A DNA stretch of 64,000 nucleotides from Rugamonas apoptosis. GTDB lineage: Bacteria > Pseudomonadota > Gammaproteobacteria > Burkholderiales > Burkholderiaceae_D. The notes beneath the pieces are model-generated. The model did no database searches. It saw only the letters and a list, made by a program, of their open reading frames with translations, and was not told where the DNA came from. How positions within the stretch are numbered: position 1 is the stretch's first letter; every line of letters starts with the position of its first letter. The stretch covers positions 1 to 64,000 of the forward strand of contig NZ_JACEZU010000017.1 in assembly GCF_014042355.1 (NCBI RefSeq). Reading direction: 5' to 3'. The translations under genes were made by a program, and so were the position numbers. Positions 24,787 through 33,591 of this stretch are shown one piece after another.

Positions 24787-26517
24787 TCAGTGCCCCCTGA
24801 AGGCCAGCGACAGCAGCAATGCGCAGGTCAGCGCGAACGACATGCCTTTCCAGAACACCAGTGGGTGGCGTTCGATCAGCGGCGGGCGCTTGCGCTCAAG
24901 AAAGGCCCGGTTCGGGTGTTCCAGGTCGTACAGGAATTCGGCCACATCGTCGTAGCGCCGCAGCGGGTCAGGATGCACGGCCTTCTTGACGGCCTCGTCC
25001 ACCCACGGCGGCACGTCGCGGTTGTGGCCCGTGGCCGGATCATAGCGCAGCTTGCGCTGGTCGGCGCGGGTGCGGGTTTTCGGCACCTCTACGCCGTACG
25101 GCAACGTCCCGGTCAGCATCTGGTAGACGATCACGCCCAGCGCATAGATGTCTGAGCGGGTACTGCCGTCTTCGCCCAGGAAATATTCGGGCGCCGTGCA
25201 TTGCAGCGCACCGGGCAAGGCACCCTGTTCGGCGGGACCGGCATATTCGCTGATGCCGGCCACGCTGGTGGCGCCGAAATCGATCAGCGTGACCAGGCCC
25301 GCGCCATCGATCATGATGTTTTCCGGGCGCAAGTCCTGGTGCAGCATGTCGAGCCGGTGGAAGGCGCGCACTCCTTTCGCCACCTGCCCGACGATGGCGC
25401 GCACCACCGGCAAGCCGGGGCGAGGGTGATCCTGCAACCATTGGGCCAGGGTCTGGCCCTCGATGAATTCGGTCAGCAGATACACGAAGTTGCGTGGGCG
25501 GCCGGGCGCCACCGGCTTGAGCACGTGCGGGTTGTGGATGCGGCGCGCCACCCATTCCTCCATCAGGAAGCGTTCGACCTGGGCCGGATCGGCCTGTAAA
25601 TCGACCGAGGGCGCCTTGAGTACCAGCAATTGCCCGCTGTCGGGGTCCTGCGCCAGATACAGGTGGCTGCGGTGGCTGCCGTGCAGTTCGCGCACGATTT
25701 TGTAGCCGTCGAACAACTGGCCCGCTTCCAGCAGGGGCGGGAAGGGCAGCGTGGCGTAGTGGGCCAGCAGTTCGTTGGCGTCAGGGCTGGGCAGCGCGTC
25801 GATGCGTACCAGTTGCACGGTCAGGTTATCCGGACTGCCGCGCCGGTAGGCTTCCTCCACGATGGCTTGCGCGGCCTGCTCCAGCTGCTGCGGTGTGGCA
25901 GCGATGGCGGCGGCGACGCAGGCGCCATCGGTGTATTCGTAGACGCCATCCGTGGCCAGCACGAACAGGTCGCCCGCTTCGATGGCCAGGGTGCGGTAAT
26001 CGATTTCCAGCTGGCTGTTGACGCCCAGCGCGCGGCTCAGGTAACTCTGCTCGGACGACACCTGGATGCGGTGGTCCACCGTCAGTTGTTCCAGCGTGGC
26101 GCCATGCAGGCGGTAGATGCGGGTGTCGCCGACATGGAAGAGGTGCGCCGTGGTCGACTTGATGACCATGGTGCTCAGCGTGCAGACGTAGCCCTGGTCC
26201 TTGTCGAAGCGTCCACGTCCTTGCTGGGTTTGCGCGTAGAGCCAGGAATTGGTGGCCGCCAGCACACGTTCGGCCGACGTCTTGACGCTCCACGCTTCCG
26301 AAGTGCAGTAGTAATCTTCCAGGAAGCCGGTCACGGCGAACTGGCTGGCGATCTGGCTGACGTCGCTGCCGCTGATGCCGTCGGCCAGCGCGATGGCGAT
26401 GCCCTTGTGGCCCAGCTGCGCGCCACTGGCCAGGTAGATGCCGTGGAAATCCTGGTTGAGGTCCTTGCGTCCCTTGCAGGAATACTGGCCGGCGGAAATG
26501 GTGAGCTGCTTGGACAT
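24787..26517 (-). CDS. Membrane-anchored PP2C phosphatase / Ser-Thr kinase fusion
   Basis: 576 residues. Residues about 1-240 are a PP2C-type phosphatase (LNQDFHGIY, ALADGISGSD, GDTRIYRL, LFVLATDGVYEY, GSPDNLTVQL). Residues about 265-530 are a Hanks-type kinase (VLKAPS lysine, catalytic loop HQDLRPEN with Q replacing R, LIDFGATS as DFG, APEYFLG, SDIYALGVIVY). A C-terminal membrane segment (ALTCALLLSLAF) anchors it. Opposing activities in one chain suggest a switch controlling a membrane target; the adjacent formate/nitrite transporter, 53 bp upstream in the same operon, is the natural candidate, as similar fusions sit beside nitrite or nitrate transporters in pseudomonads. Confidence 0.88.
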   Translation of the reverse strand: MSKQLTISAGQYSCKGRKDLNQDFHGIYLASGAQLGHKGIAIALADGISGSDVSQIASQFAVTGFLEDYYCTSEAWSVKTSAERVLAATNSWLYAQTQQGRGRFDKDQGYVCTLSTMVIKSTTAHLFHVGDTRIYRLHGATLEQLTVDHRIQVSSEQSYLSRALGVNSQLEIDYRTLAIEAGDLFVLATDGVYEYTDGACVAAAIAATPQQLEQAAQAIVEEAYRRGSPDNLTVQLVRIDALPSPDANELLAHYATLPFPPLLEAGQLFDGYKIVRELHGSHRSHLYLAQDPDSGQLLVLKAPSVDLQADPAQVERFLMEEWVARRIHNPHVLKPVAPGRPRNFVYLLTEFIEGQTLAQWLQDHPRPGLPVVRAIVGQVAKGVRAFHRLDMLHQDLRPENIMIDGAGLVTLIDFGATSVAGISEYAGPAEQGALPGALQCTAPEYFLGEDGSTRSDIYALGVIVYQMLTGTLPYGVEVPKTRTRADQRKLRYDPATGHNRDVPPWVDEAVKKAVHPDPLRRYDDVAEFLYDLEHPNRAFLERKRPPLIERHPLVFWKGMSFALTCALLLSLAFRGH

Positions 26518-26570
26518 GGATGGGATGCCTGCGGGCGGCCATGCGGCCGGCCCGCAGGCAGGTGGCAAGC

Positions 26571-27392
26571 TTAGGCCGCCTTCTTGAGCGAGCGCTTGGG
26601 CGCGGTTTTGACGTGGGTAGTGTACAGCGTGAGGCCGGTGAAGGACAGGCCGCCCACCAGGTTGCCCAGCACGGTGGGGATCTCGTTCCAGATCAGGTAG
26701 TCGAGCACGGAGAAGTGGCCGCCCATCAGCATGGCCGATGGGAACAGGAACATGTTGACCACCGAGTGCTCGAACGCCATGGCGAAGAACAGCATGATCG
26801 GCATCCACATGGCGATCACCTTGCCGCTGACGGAGGTGGAGATCATGGCGCCCACCACGCCGGTCGACACCATCCAGTTGCACAGCATGCCGCGCACGAA
26901 CAGGGTCAGCATGCCGTAGGCGCCGAACTTGGCGTAGCCCAGGGTACGCGCCTCACCGATGCCGGCGATGGTCATGCCGACCTTGCTCGGTTCGGTCTGG
27001 AAGCCGTTGGTGAACACGATGGCCATCAGCACGGCCACCGTCAGGGCGCCGAGGAAGTTGCCGACGAAGATCACGCCCCAGTGTTTCAGGATGGCGCGCA
27101 GGGTGACGCCGGGACGCTTGTCGAGCCAGGCCAGCGGTGTCAGCACCAGCACGCCCGTCAGCAGGTCGAAGCCCAGCAGGTACAACATGCAGAAGCCGAC
27201 CGGGAACAGGATCGCGCCGATCAGTGGCACGCCGGTCTGCACCGAGCAGTGGACCGCGAACACGGCCGACAGCGCCAGGATGGCGCCGGCCATATAAGCC
27301 CGGATCAGCGCATCGCGGGTGGCCATATACAGTTTGGACTCGCCCGCATCCACCATCTTGGTGACGAACTCCGAAGGTGCCAGGTATGCCAT
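26571..27392 (-). CDS. Formate/nitrite transporter (FNT) family channel
   Basis: 273 residues with six hydrophobic membrane spans typical of FocA/NirC aquaporin-like pentamers. Distinctive blocks are AYLAPSEFVTKMVDAGESK, GNFLGALTVAVLMA, GMLCNWMVSTGV and the central FAMAFEHSVVNMF. It moves formate, nitrite or hydrosulfide. Start at ATG 27392 has GGGGA at 5 bases; ATG 27404 is an alternative. No nitrite or nitrate reductase gene is nearby. Co-transcribed with the phosphatase-kinase fusion. Confidence 0.9.
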   Translation of the reverse strand: MAYLAPSEFVTKMVDAGESKLYMATRDALIRAYMAGAILALSAVFAVHCSVQTGVPLIGAILFPVGFCMLYLLGFDLLTGVLVLTPLAWLDKRPGVTLRAILKHWGVIFVGNFLGALTVAVLMAIVFTNGFQTEPSKVGMTIAGIGEARTLGYAKFGAYGMLTLFVRGMLCNWMVSTGVVGAMISTSVSGKVIAMWMPIMLFFAMAFEHSVVNMFLFPSAMLMGGHFSVLDYLIWNEIPTVLGNLVGGLSFTGLTLYTTHVKTAPKRSLKKAA

Positions 27393-27925
27393 GTTGTTCC
27401 CCATTCTTAAACTATTGTGTGGTCATTCAAGTGTTTCGCGGTGCTGAAATCACTTCCTGGTCATCACTAAGCAAGAGCCGGGCCTAATGGAATTGTCGCC
27501 ATCGCGGGGCGCCGCGATGGTGCGGCCATGCGTGGTCCTGGGGCGGGGGAGTGAGTTTTGCACCAGGACGGTTCCTGGCGCCTTGTTTTGGTGCGGCCGC
27601 CGCCATGCTGGTGTAGACGATGGTGCAGACATCGGTGCTGACATCTCTCGGAAACGGGGCCGCGCCTATTCAACATGCGAGTCAGAAAACAGGATGGACG
27701 AGTGACGAGCGATTTTTATGATGGAACTTGCTATAAGCCGGTAAATCATAAGCCAGCGCTGGCCAAATAAATCTGAACAACAAGGATAGCTGCCCGATTT
27801 TCAGGCACAGTTTTGTTCTTTTCTAATGCAGTCGCTGCAAATATCTGTATGCGAATTAATTCGTGGCTTGCATGGTGGAGTGCTGCGTAAGATGCACTCA
27901 CTGTTCGATCACCACCAAGGAGTCC
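27393..27925. other. Intergenic region between FNT and aryl-sulfotransferase genes
   Basis: Divergent promoter region, 533 bp. A hairpin with 9 bp arms (CCATCGCGG at 27499-27507, CCGCGATGG at 27512-27520) lies near the FNT side. The part from about 27715 to 27860 is AT-rich and contains two CATAAGCC-like repeats (27733-27754), a likely promoter/operator for the sulfotransferase. No open frame there looks coding. Confidence 0.4.
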
Positions 27926-29392
27926 ATGATGTTTGCATCGCCCGCAGCAGTTTCTCCCGTCAACACAGGCCGTCCGCGCCGCGCACGGCTGTCCGCCATG
28001 ATGCGTACCGCCATGGCTTGCGCTGCCGTGGGCGCTGCGGCAAGCGCCGCGGCGGCGCCCAGCGTGTACCCGACCGGTGTCACGCGCTATGAGCCGGACC
28101 GTGCCTGGAACGGCTACGTCGTCTTCAGCGGCCAGGACAAGAAGACCCATTTGATCGACATGAATGGCAATGAAGTGCGTCAGTGGCCGCAGGAAGGCTT
28201 TCCGCCCGTGCTGCTGGACCCGGCCCTGACCGGCGGCAAGCGCGGCAACGTGCTGCTGCAACTGTCGAATGCGCCGGGCGCGGCGGCCGGCAATGGCCTG
28301 GGTAACAAGGCCATCGGTGAACTGGACTGGAATGGCCATGTCGTGTGGCAGTGGGGCGAGGGCGGCGCGCAGGAGGCCTACGCGTCGGCGACCGTGCAAA
28401 GCGGCGCTGCCCCGGCGGGCGGCGTCAAGCAGCACCACGACTGGCGCCGTCTGCCCAACGGCAATACCCTGGTGCTGGCCAACCAGGTGCATGCGGTGCC
28501 CGGCTTCAAGGCGGCGCAAGTGCTGGATGACGTGATTTATGAAGTCACGCCGAAAGGCGACGTGGCCTGGAAATGGGTGGCGTCGGACCACCTGGAAGAA
28601 TTCGGTTTTTCGCCGGAAGCATTGAAACAGGTGCGCGCCGCGCCGCTGCGCAATGGCGCCAAGGCGGTCGACTACCTGCATATTAATAACATGTCGGTGC
28701 TCGGCCCGAATAAGCGCTACGACGCGGGCGATACGCGCTTCCATCCGGATAATGTGCTGATCGATTCGCGTGAAGCTAACTTTATCGTCATCATCGACAA
28801 GACGACCGGCAAGGTGGTGTGGAACCTGGGTCCTGACTATCCCGCCATCGGCGCCACCGACGTGCCGCGCCCGGTCGACCAGATCATCGGTCCGCATGAC
28901 GTGCACCTGATACCGAAAGGCTTGCCCGGCGCCGGCAACATCCTGGTGTTCGATAACCAGGGCGAGGCCGGTTATCCGCGCGTCAGCCCCGGCCTGTTCC
29001 CCCACTCGCGGGTGCTGGAAATCGATCCGGTCACCAAACAGATCGTGTGGCAATACACGGCGGCCAATTCCGGCCAGACCCTGTGGAGTTTCTACAGTGC
29101 GTTCATCAGCAGCGCGCGCCGCCTCCCGAACGGCAACACGCTGGTCGACGAAGGCATGAATGGCCGCTTCTTCCAGGTCACGCCGCAGGGCGACATCGTG
29201 TGGGAATACGTCAGCCCGTACTACGGCAATTCCGCCGTGGGCGGCGCCGGCGGCAAGCCGGTGCGCACCAACTGGGTTTACCGCGCGCAGCCCGTGCCGT
29301 ATGACTGGGCGCCCGAAGGCACGCCGCGTTCGGAACGTGCCGTCGCCGCACGCGGCGCAGACGACAGTATCAACGTCGCCGACCGGCGCTGA
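27926..29392 (+). CDS. Aryl-sulfate sulfotransferase-like secreted protein
   Basis: 488 residues. A long N-terminal signal (TAMACAAVGAAASAAAAPS) precedes a beta-propeller-like protein of the arylsulfotransferase family: THLIDMNGNEVRQW, LDWNGHVVWQWGEG, QHHDWRRLPNGNTLVLANQ and ARRLPNGNTLVDEG. PAPS-independent ASSTs move sulfuryl groups between phenols through an active-site histidine; candidates here are the H's in KQHHDW and GPHDVH. AAGGAG lies 5 bases upstream of ATG 27926. A 148 bp gap leads to the receptor gene, so the three genes probably share an operon. Confidence 0.82.
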   Translation: MMFASPAAVSPVNTGRPRRARLSAMMRTAMACAAVGAAASAAAAPSVYPTGVTRYEPDRAWNGYVVFSGQDKKTHLIDMNGNEVRQWPQEGFPPVLLDPALTGGKRGNVLLQLSNAPGAAAGNGLGNKAIGELDWNGHVVWQWGEGGAQEAYASATVQSGAAPAGGVKQHHDWRRLPNGNTLVLANQVHAVPGFKAAQVLDDVIYEVTPKGDVAWKWVASDHLEEFGFSPEALKQVRAAPLRNGAKAVDYLHINNMSVLGPNKRYDAGDTRFHPDNVLIDSREANFIVIIDKTTGKVVWNLGPDYPAIGATDVPRPVDQIIGPHDVHLIPKGLPGAGNILVFDNQGEAGYPRVSPGLFPHSRVLEIDPVTKQIVWQYTAANSGQTLWSFYSAFISSARRLPNGNTLVDEGMNGRFFQVTPQGDIVWEYVSPYYGNSAVGGAGGKPVRTNWVYRAQPVPYDWAPEGTPRSERAVAARGADDSINVADRR

Positions 29393-29540
29393 CCCGGACC
29401 CGCCGCGGGCTTTGCCGCCCGCATTCAATCTGACAAATACCTGGAGGTGGTTTTCGCGCAGCGGAGGCCGCCGTGCCTGCGGCCAGCCATCGCGCGCCGC
29501 AGCGGTACCGCACACACATCAAAAAGCAAAGGGATAAATC

Positions 29541-31934
29541 GTGGTAACTCATAACAACAAGGCAGCGCCGATCTTGAAACCGAGCGCCATCGCGTTGGCC
29601 GTGCTGGCGCTGGTCCAGCCGGTACAGTCGCATGCGGCTGCCGCCATTGCCACCGCAGTGGCGGCAGCCGGCGCGGCAGGCAGCGTGGCCGACGACAGTA
29701 TTGTGGCGAGTGACGCCTCGGCAGGCGGTTCCGCGTCGGTTGGCGCCGCCGGATCCGCCTACGTCGGCGCAGTGCAAACCGTGCTGGTGACGACCCGCCG
29801 CCGTGTGGAAAGTTCGCAAAACGTGCCGACGCCGATGAGCGTGCTGGATGCGGACATCCTGGAAGGCAGCGGCACGTATCGCGTGCAAGACTTGCCGCAA
29901 CTGCTGCCCAGCACCACCGTCAACTATGTGCATGCGCGCCAGATCAGCTTTGCCGTACGTGGCCTGGGCAACAACCCGGCCAGCGATGGCCTGGAAGGCA
30001 GCGTTGGTATCTACCTCGACAATGTGTACCTGGCCCGTCCCGGCATGGCGGCATTCGATGCGCTCGACATCCAGCAGCTGGAACTATTGCGCGGTCCGCA
30101 AGGCACCTTGTTTGGCAAGAACACCACGGCCGGCGTGCTCAATATCGCCACCAAGAAGCCGACCTTCGACACGGAACACAGCGCTGAGGTGTCATTCGGC
30201 GAGTATGGACACAAGCAGGGCCGCTTGGTCTTGAACGGCGCCCTGAGCGACACCGTGGCCGGCCGCCTGACGGCATACGCCACCCGCGACGACGGCTATA
30301 TCACCAACCGCTACAATGGCGGCAAGGTGCAGGGCGGCGACCGCCACGGCATCCGCGCCCAGGCGCTGGTGGAATCGAGCCGCGACTTCAACCTGCGCGT
30401 GGTGGCCGATTATCATGAAGAGGATTCGAACAACGGCACCCTGGTGTTTTACAGCGCCGGGCCAGGCGGCAAGGCGCTGGCGCAGGCCAGGCTGGTGGGG
30501 GCGACGCCGGTCATCGATCCGAACCAGCGCGCGGTCAATCTCGATACCGGTTCGCACGTGGCGGTCAGCCAGGGCGGCGCATCGGCGGAGGCCAACTGGA
30601 CGTTCACGGGCGACGCCAAACTGACGTCGGTGACGGCTTACCGCTACTGGAACTTCACGCCGAAAAACGACGATGGCTTGAACGTGCCGGTCACCCTGAA
30701 TGCCGGCGCGTCGACACGGCACAAGCAGTTCACGCAAGAGCTGCGCTGGGCCACGCCATCGGGCCAGCCGCTGGAATCCGTCTTCGGCGCGTATTACTAC
30801 CGCCAGCGCCTGACGGACAATTCGTTCACCGTGAATGGTCCGCTGGCCGACCTGTATAACAGCACGCCAACCGGCGCCTGGGCCAACGTCACCAGCAACG
30901 CGCCAGCGTGGCTGGACGTCGACAGCACCGCGCTGTTCGCCCAGTCGACCTGGCATGCGACGTCGAGGCTGGACGTGACGGCCGGCGCCCGCGTGACGCA
31001 TGAGGACAAGACCGCCCGCATCACCCGCAACGCGCCGCTCGGTCCAACGGTCAAGGGGGCCGCGCTGGCGTCGCGCAACGCCCGCTATGGCGCATTCGAT
31101 TCCGGCGAAATCCACCTGTCGCAGGACAGCCCGACCGCGCTGATCAACGTGGGCTACAAAGTCAATCCGGACGTGCTGCTGTATTCCAGCCTGTCGCATG
31201 GCGAGAAATCGGGCGGCATCAACCTGTCGGTGCCGGGCGCCGGCGGCGTGGCTTCGCTATTGGTGGGCGCCGAGCGTGCCAACGCACTCGAAGCGGGCGT
31301 GAAGTCGCAGTGGTTCGACAATAACCTGCAATTGAACGGCAACGTGTTCGCCACCGTCGTGCACGGTTATCAGAGCAATGCCTATGATCCGGTCAGCCGC
31401 ACGTCCTATCTGACCAATGCCGGCAATGCGCGCACCCGCGGTGTGGAACTGGAACTGGTGGCGACGCCGGCGCGCGGCCTGACCCTGCGCTCCAACGTGT
31501 CGTTCAACGACGTCAGCTACCTGTCGTACACCAACGCACCATGCCCGCCCGAGCGCAGCGCCACCTTCTGCGACCTGTCCGGCCGCAATGCGCTGGTCAA
31601 TGCGCCCCGCTGGATCGCCAATGCCAGCGCACAGTATGCGCAGCGCGCCGGGGACGGCGTGCAGGCTTACGTGAACGCCAATGTGGCTTACCGCAGCGGG
31701 ACCTACGGCACCCTGGATGCGTCCGACTATTCGAAGATCCCGGGTTACAGCGTCAGTAATTTCTCGCTCGGCTTGCGCAGCACGCGCGGTTCGGCATGGG
31801 ATGTGTCGCTGTGGGTAAAGAATGCGTTCGACAAGCAGTACTACACCAGCCTGTGGAACAGCGCCTTTGGCTCCTATAACGCCGTCATCGGCACACCGCG
31901 CACCGTGGGTGTGACGGGCCGCCACGCATTCTGA
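29541..31934 (+). CDS. TonB-dependent outer-membrane receptor
   Basis: 797 residues. Signal sequence (IALAVLALVQPVQSHA), an Ala/Gly-rich spacer, TonB box-like VLVTTRRRVES, plug domain (LRGPQGTLFGKNTTAGVLNI) and a 22-strand-type barrel ending in VTGRHAF with a terminal Phe. GTG 29541 is the likely start (GGGA 8 bases upstream). Lies between the aryl-sulfotransferase and the sulfatase, so it probably imports a sulfated or aromatic ligand rather than a siderophore. Confidence 0.9.
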   Translation: MVTHNNKAAPILKPSAIALAVLALVQPVQSHAAAAIATAVAAAGAAGSVADDSIVASDASAGGSASVGAAGSAYVGAVQTVLVTTRRRVESSQNVPTPMSVLDADILEGSGTYRVQDLPQLLPSTTVNYVHARQISFAVRGLGNNPASDGLEGSVGIYLDNVYLARPGMAAFDALDIQQLELLRGPQGTLFGKNTTAGVLNIATKKPTFDTEHSAEVSFGEYGHKQGRLVLNGALSDTVAGRLTAYATRDDGYITNRYNGGKVQGGDRHGIRAQALVESSRDFNLRVVADYHEEDSNNGTLVFYSAGPGGKALAQARLVGATPVIDPNQRAVNLDTGSHVAVSQGGASAEANWTFTGDAKLTSVTAYRYWNFTPKNDDGLNVPVTLNAGASTRHKQFTQELRWATPSGQPLESVFGAYYYRQRLTDNSFTVNGPLADLYNSTPTGAWANVTSNAPAWLDVDSTALFAQSTWHATSRLDVTAGARVTHEDKTARITRNAPLGPTVKGAALASRNARYGAFDSGEIHLSQDSPTALINVGYKVNPDVLLYSSLSHGEKSGGINLSVPGAGGVASLLVGAERANALEAGVKSQWFDNNLQLNGNVFATVVHGYQSNAYDPVSRTSYLTNAGNARTRGVELELVATPARGLTLRSNVSFNDVSYLSYTNAPCPPERSATFCDLSGRNALVNAPRWIANASAQYAQRAGDGVQAYVNANVAYRSGTYGTLDASDYSKIPGYSVSNFSLGLRSTRGSAWDVSLWVKNAFDKQYYTSLWNSAFGSYNAVIGTPRTVGVTGRHAF

Positions 31935-31944
31935 GAGGATCAAC

Positions 31945-33390
31945 ATGAGTAAAGTTAACCGCAAGCGCCGCGCCGTGATTGGCGGCCTGTCGACCCTGGG
32001 CCTGGCGTCGCTCGCCGCGCCGGCCGCCCTGGCTGCCGCTGCCGCCGGCGCGAAAAAGGGCCAGCCCAATATCGTGTTCATCCTGGCCGATGACCTGGGC
32101 TGGGGCGACCTGAGTGTGTACGGCCAGACTGATTACCACACGCCCAACCTCGATAAGCTGGCGGCGCAAGGCTTGCGCCTGACGCAGCATTATTCGAATT
32201 CCGCCGTCTGCTCGGCCACCCGCTTTGGCTTGATTACGGGGCGCTACCAGTATCGCTTGCGCGGCGGGCTGGAAGAACCGATCGCCGGCGCCTCGGACAC
32301 CATCGGCCTGCCGCCCGAGCATCCGACCCTGCCGTCCTTGCTGAAAAAAGCGGGCTACCGCACGGCCCTGATCGGCAAGTGGCACCTGGGATCGCTGCCG
32401 ACGTTCGGCCCGCTCAAAAGCGGCTACGATTCCTTTTACGGCAACTATGGCGGCGCGATCGATTACTTCACGCACAAGCCGGGCGTGGGGCCCAACGTGA
32501 AGGAAGATTTATACGAAGGCGAAGTGCCGGTCAGCGAAGTCGGGTATTACACCGACTTGCTGGGCAAGCGTGCCACGGATTTCATCAACCGGCAAAACGC
32601 GGCGCAACCGTTCTTCCTGTCGCTGCACTACACGGCGCCGCACTGGCCGTGGGAGGGGCCGGGCGATGCGGCCATTTCGCGCAACCTGACGGCGGCCGGC
32701 GGTGGCATCTTCCACTACGATGGCGGCAACCTCGCCACCTACGGCAAGATGGTGGAAGCGCTCGATGCCTCGGTGGGCCGCGTGCTGAGCACCCTGGCGC
32801 AGCGGGGGCTGGCCGACAACACCATCGTCGTGTGTTCCAGCGATAACGGCGGCGAGCGCTTTTCCCGCACCTGGCCCTTCGCGGGACAGAAAACGGAATT
32901 GCTGGAAGGCGGCATCCGCGTGCCCGGCATCATCCGCTGGCCAGGCCATATCCAGGCCGGACAAGTCAGCAGCCAGGTCGCGATCAGCATGGACTGGCTG
33001 CCTACTTTGCTGGCGGCAGCGGGCGCGGCGTCCGATCCCGCTTACCCGCCCGACGGCACCAACCTGTTGCCGGTGCTGCTAGGTGAGCAAAAAACGGTCG
33101 AGCGCACCCTGTTCTGGCGCTACAAGGCCAATGAACAGCGCGCGGTACGGGCAGGCGACTGGAAGTACCTGAAGTTGAATGGCAATGAGTTCCTGTTCGA
33201 CTTGTCGGCCGACCAGCGCGAGCGGGCCAACCTGGCGCACCGCTATCCGGACAAGCTGGCGGAGTTGAAGCAGCAGTGGGAACAGTGGAATGCCCGGATG
33301 TTGCCGATTACGGCCGACGTGCGGACGCATGGGGTGGATGGCAAGGTGCAGGCGGACAAATATAGCCCGCAGGGGAACGGGGATATTTGA
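31945..33390 (+). CDS. Exported sulfatase (type I, formylglycine-dependent)
   Basis: 481 residues. The N-terminus NRKRRAVIGGLSTLGLASLA is Tat-like (twin arginine then hydrophobic). Metal-binding IVFILADDLGWGD, a sulfatase signature with the modifiable Cys89 in C-S-A-T-R (Ala replaces the usual Pro but falls within the tolerated CxP/AxR pattern), GKWHLG, APHWPW and SSDNGG are all present. Cys89 must be oxidised to formylglycine by a generating enzyme not seen here. It cleaves sulfate esters, in keeping with its neighbours. AGAGGAT lies upstream; only 10 bp separate it from the receptor. Confidence 0.92.
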   Translation: MSKVNRKRRAVIGGLSTLGLASLAAPAALAAAAAGAKKGQPNIVFILADDLGWGDLSVYGQTDYHTPNLDKLAAQGLRLTQHYSNSAVCSATRFGLITGRYQYRLRGGLEEPIAGASDTIGLPPEHPTLPSLLKKAGYRTALIGKWHLGSLPTFGPLKSGYDSFYGNYGGAIDYFTHKPGVGPNVKEDLYEGEVPVSEVGYYTDLLGKRATDFINRQNAAQPFFLSLHYTAPHWPWEGPGDAAISRNLTAAGGGIFHYDGGNLATYGKMVEALDASVGRVLSTLAQRGLADNTIVVCSSDNGGERFSRTWPFAGQKTELLEGGIRVPGIIRWPGHIQAGQVSSQVAISMDWLPTLLAAAGAASDPAYPPDGTNLLPVLLGEQKTVERTLFWRYKANEQRAVRAGDWKYLKLNGNEFLFDLSADQRERANLAHRYPDKLAELKQQWEQWNARMLPITADVRTHGVDGKVQADKYSPQGNGDI

Positions 33391-33414
33391 TTCGGTTTCG
33401 CGGAAGGGGGCCGC

Positions 33415-33450
33415 ACGCCTGGCCCGGATCGGCCAGGTGTTGTCTTTTTT
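33415..33450 (+). terminator. Rho-independent terminator after the sulfatase
   Basis: ACGCCTGGCC and GGCCAGGTGT form a 10 bp stem with one G-T pair and a 6-base loop, followed by TTGTCTTTTTT. Placed 25 bases after the sulfatase stop, closing the sulfate-ester operon. Confidence 0.75.
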
Positions 33451-33591
33451 GTATAATATTAAAAAAAATAAATAAATTTTTACTATTTTGTAGCTTAGAA
33501 TTTCCGTGTGCTGGTAGCAGCCGGTGTATTCAGGCAAGTCCATCGCCGCGTCAGGTGGCCACACCTTCCCTTTTTCTTCTACGTCTCCCTC

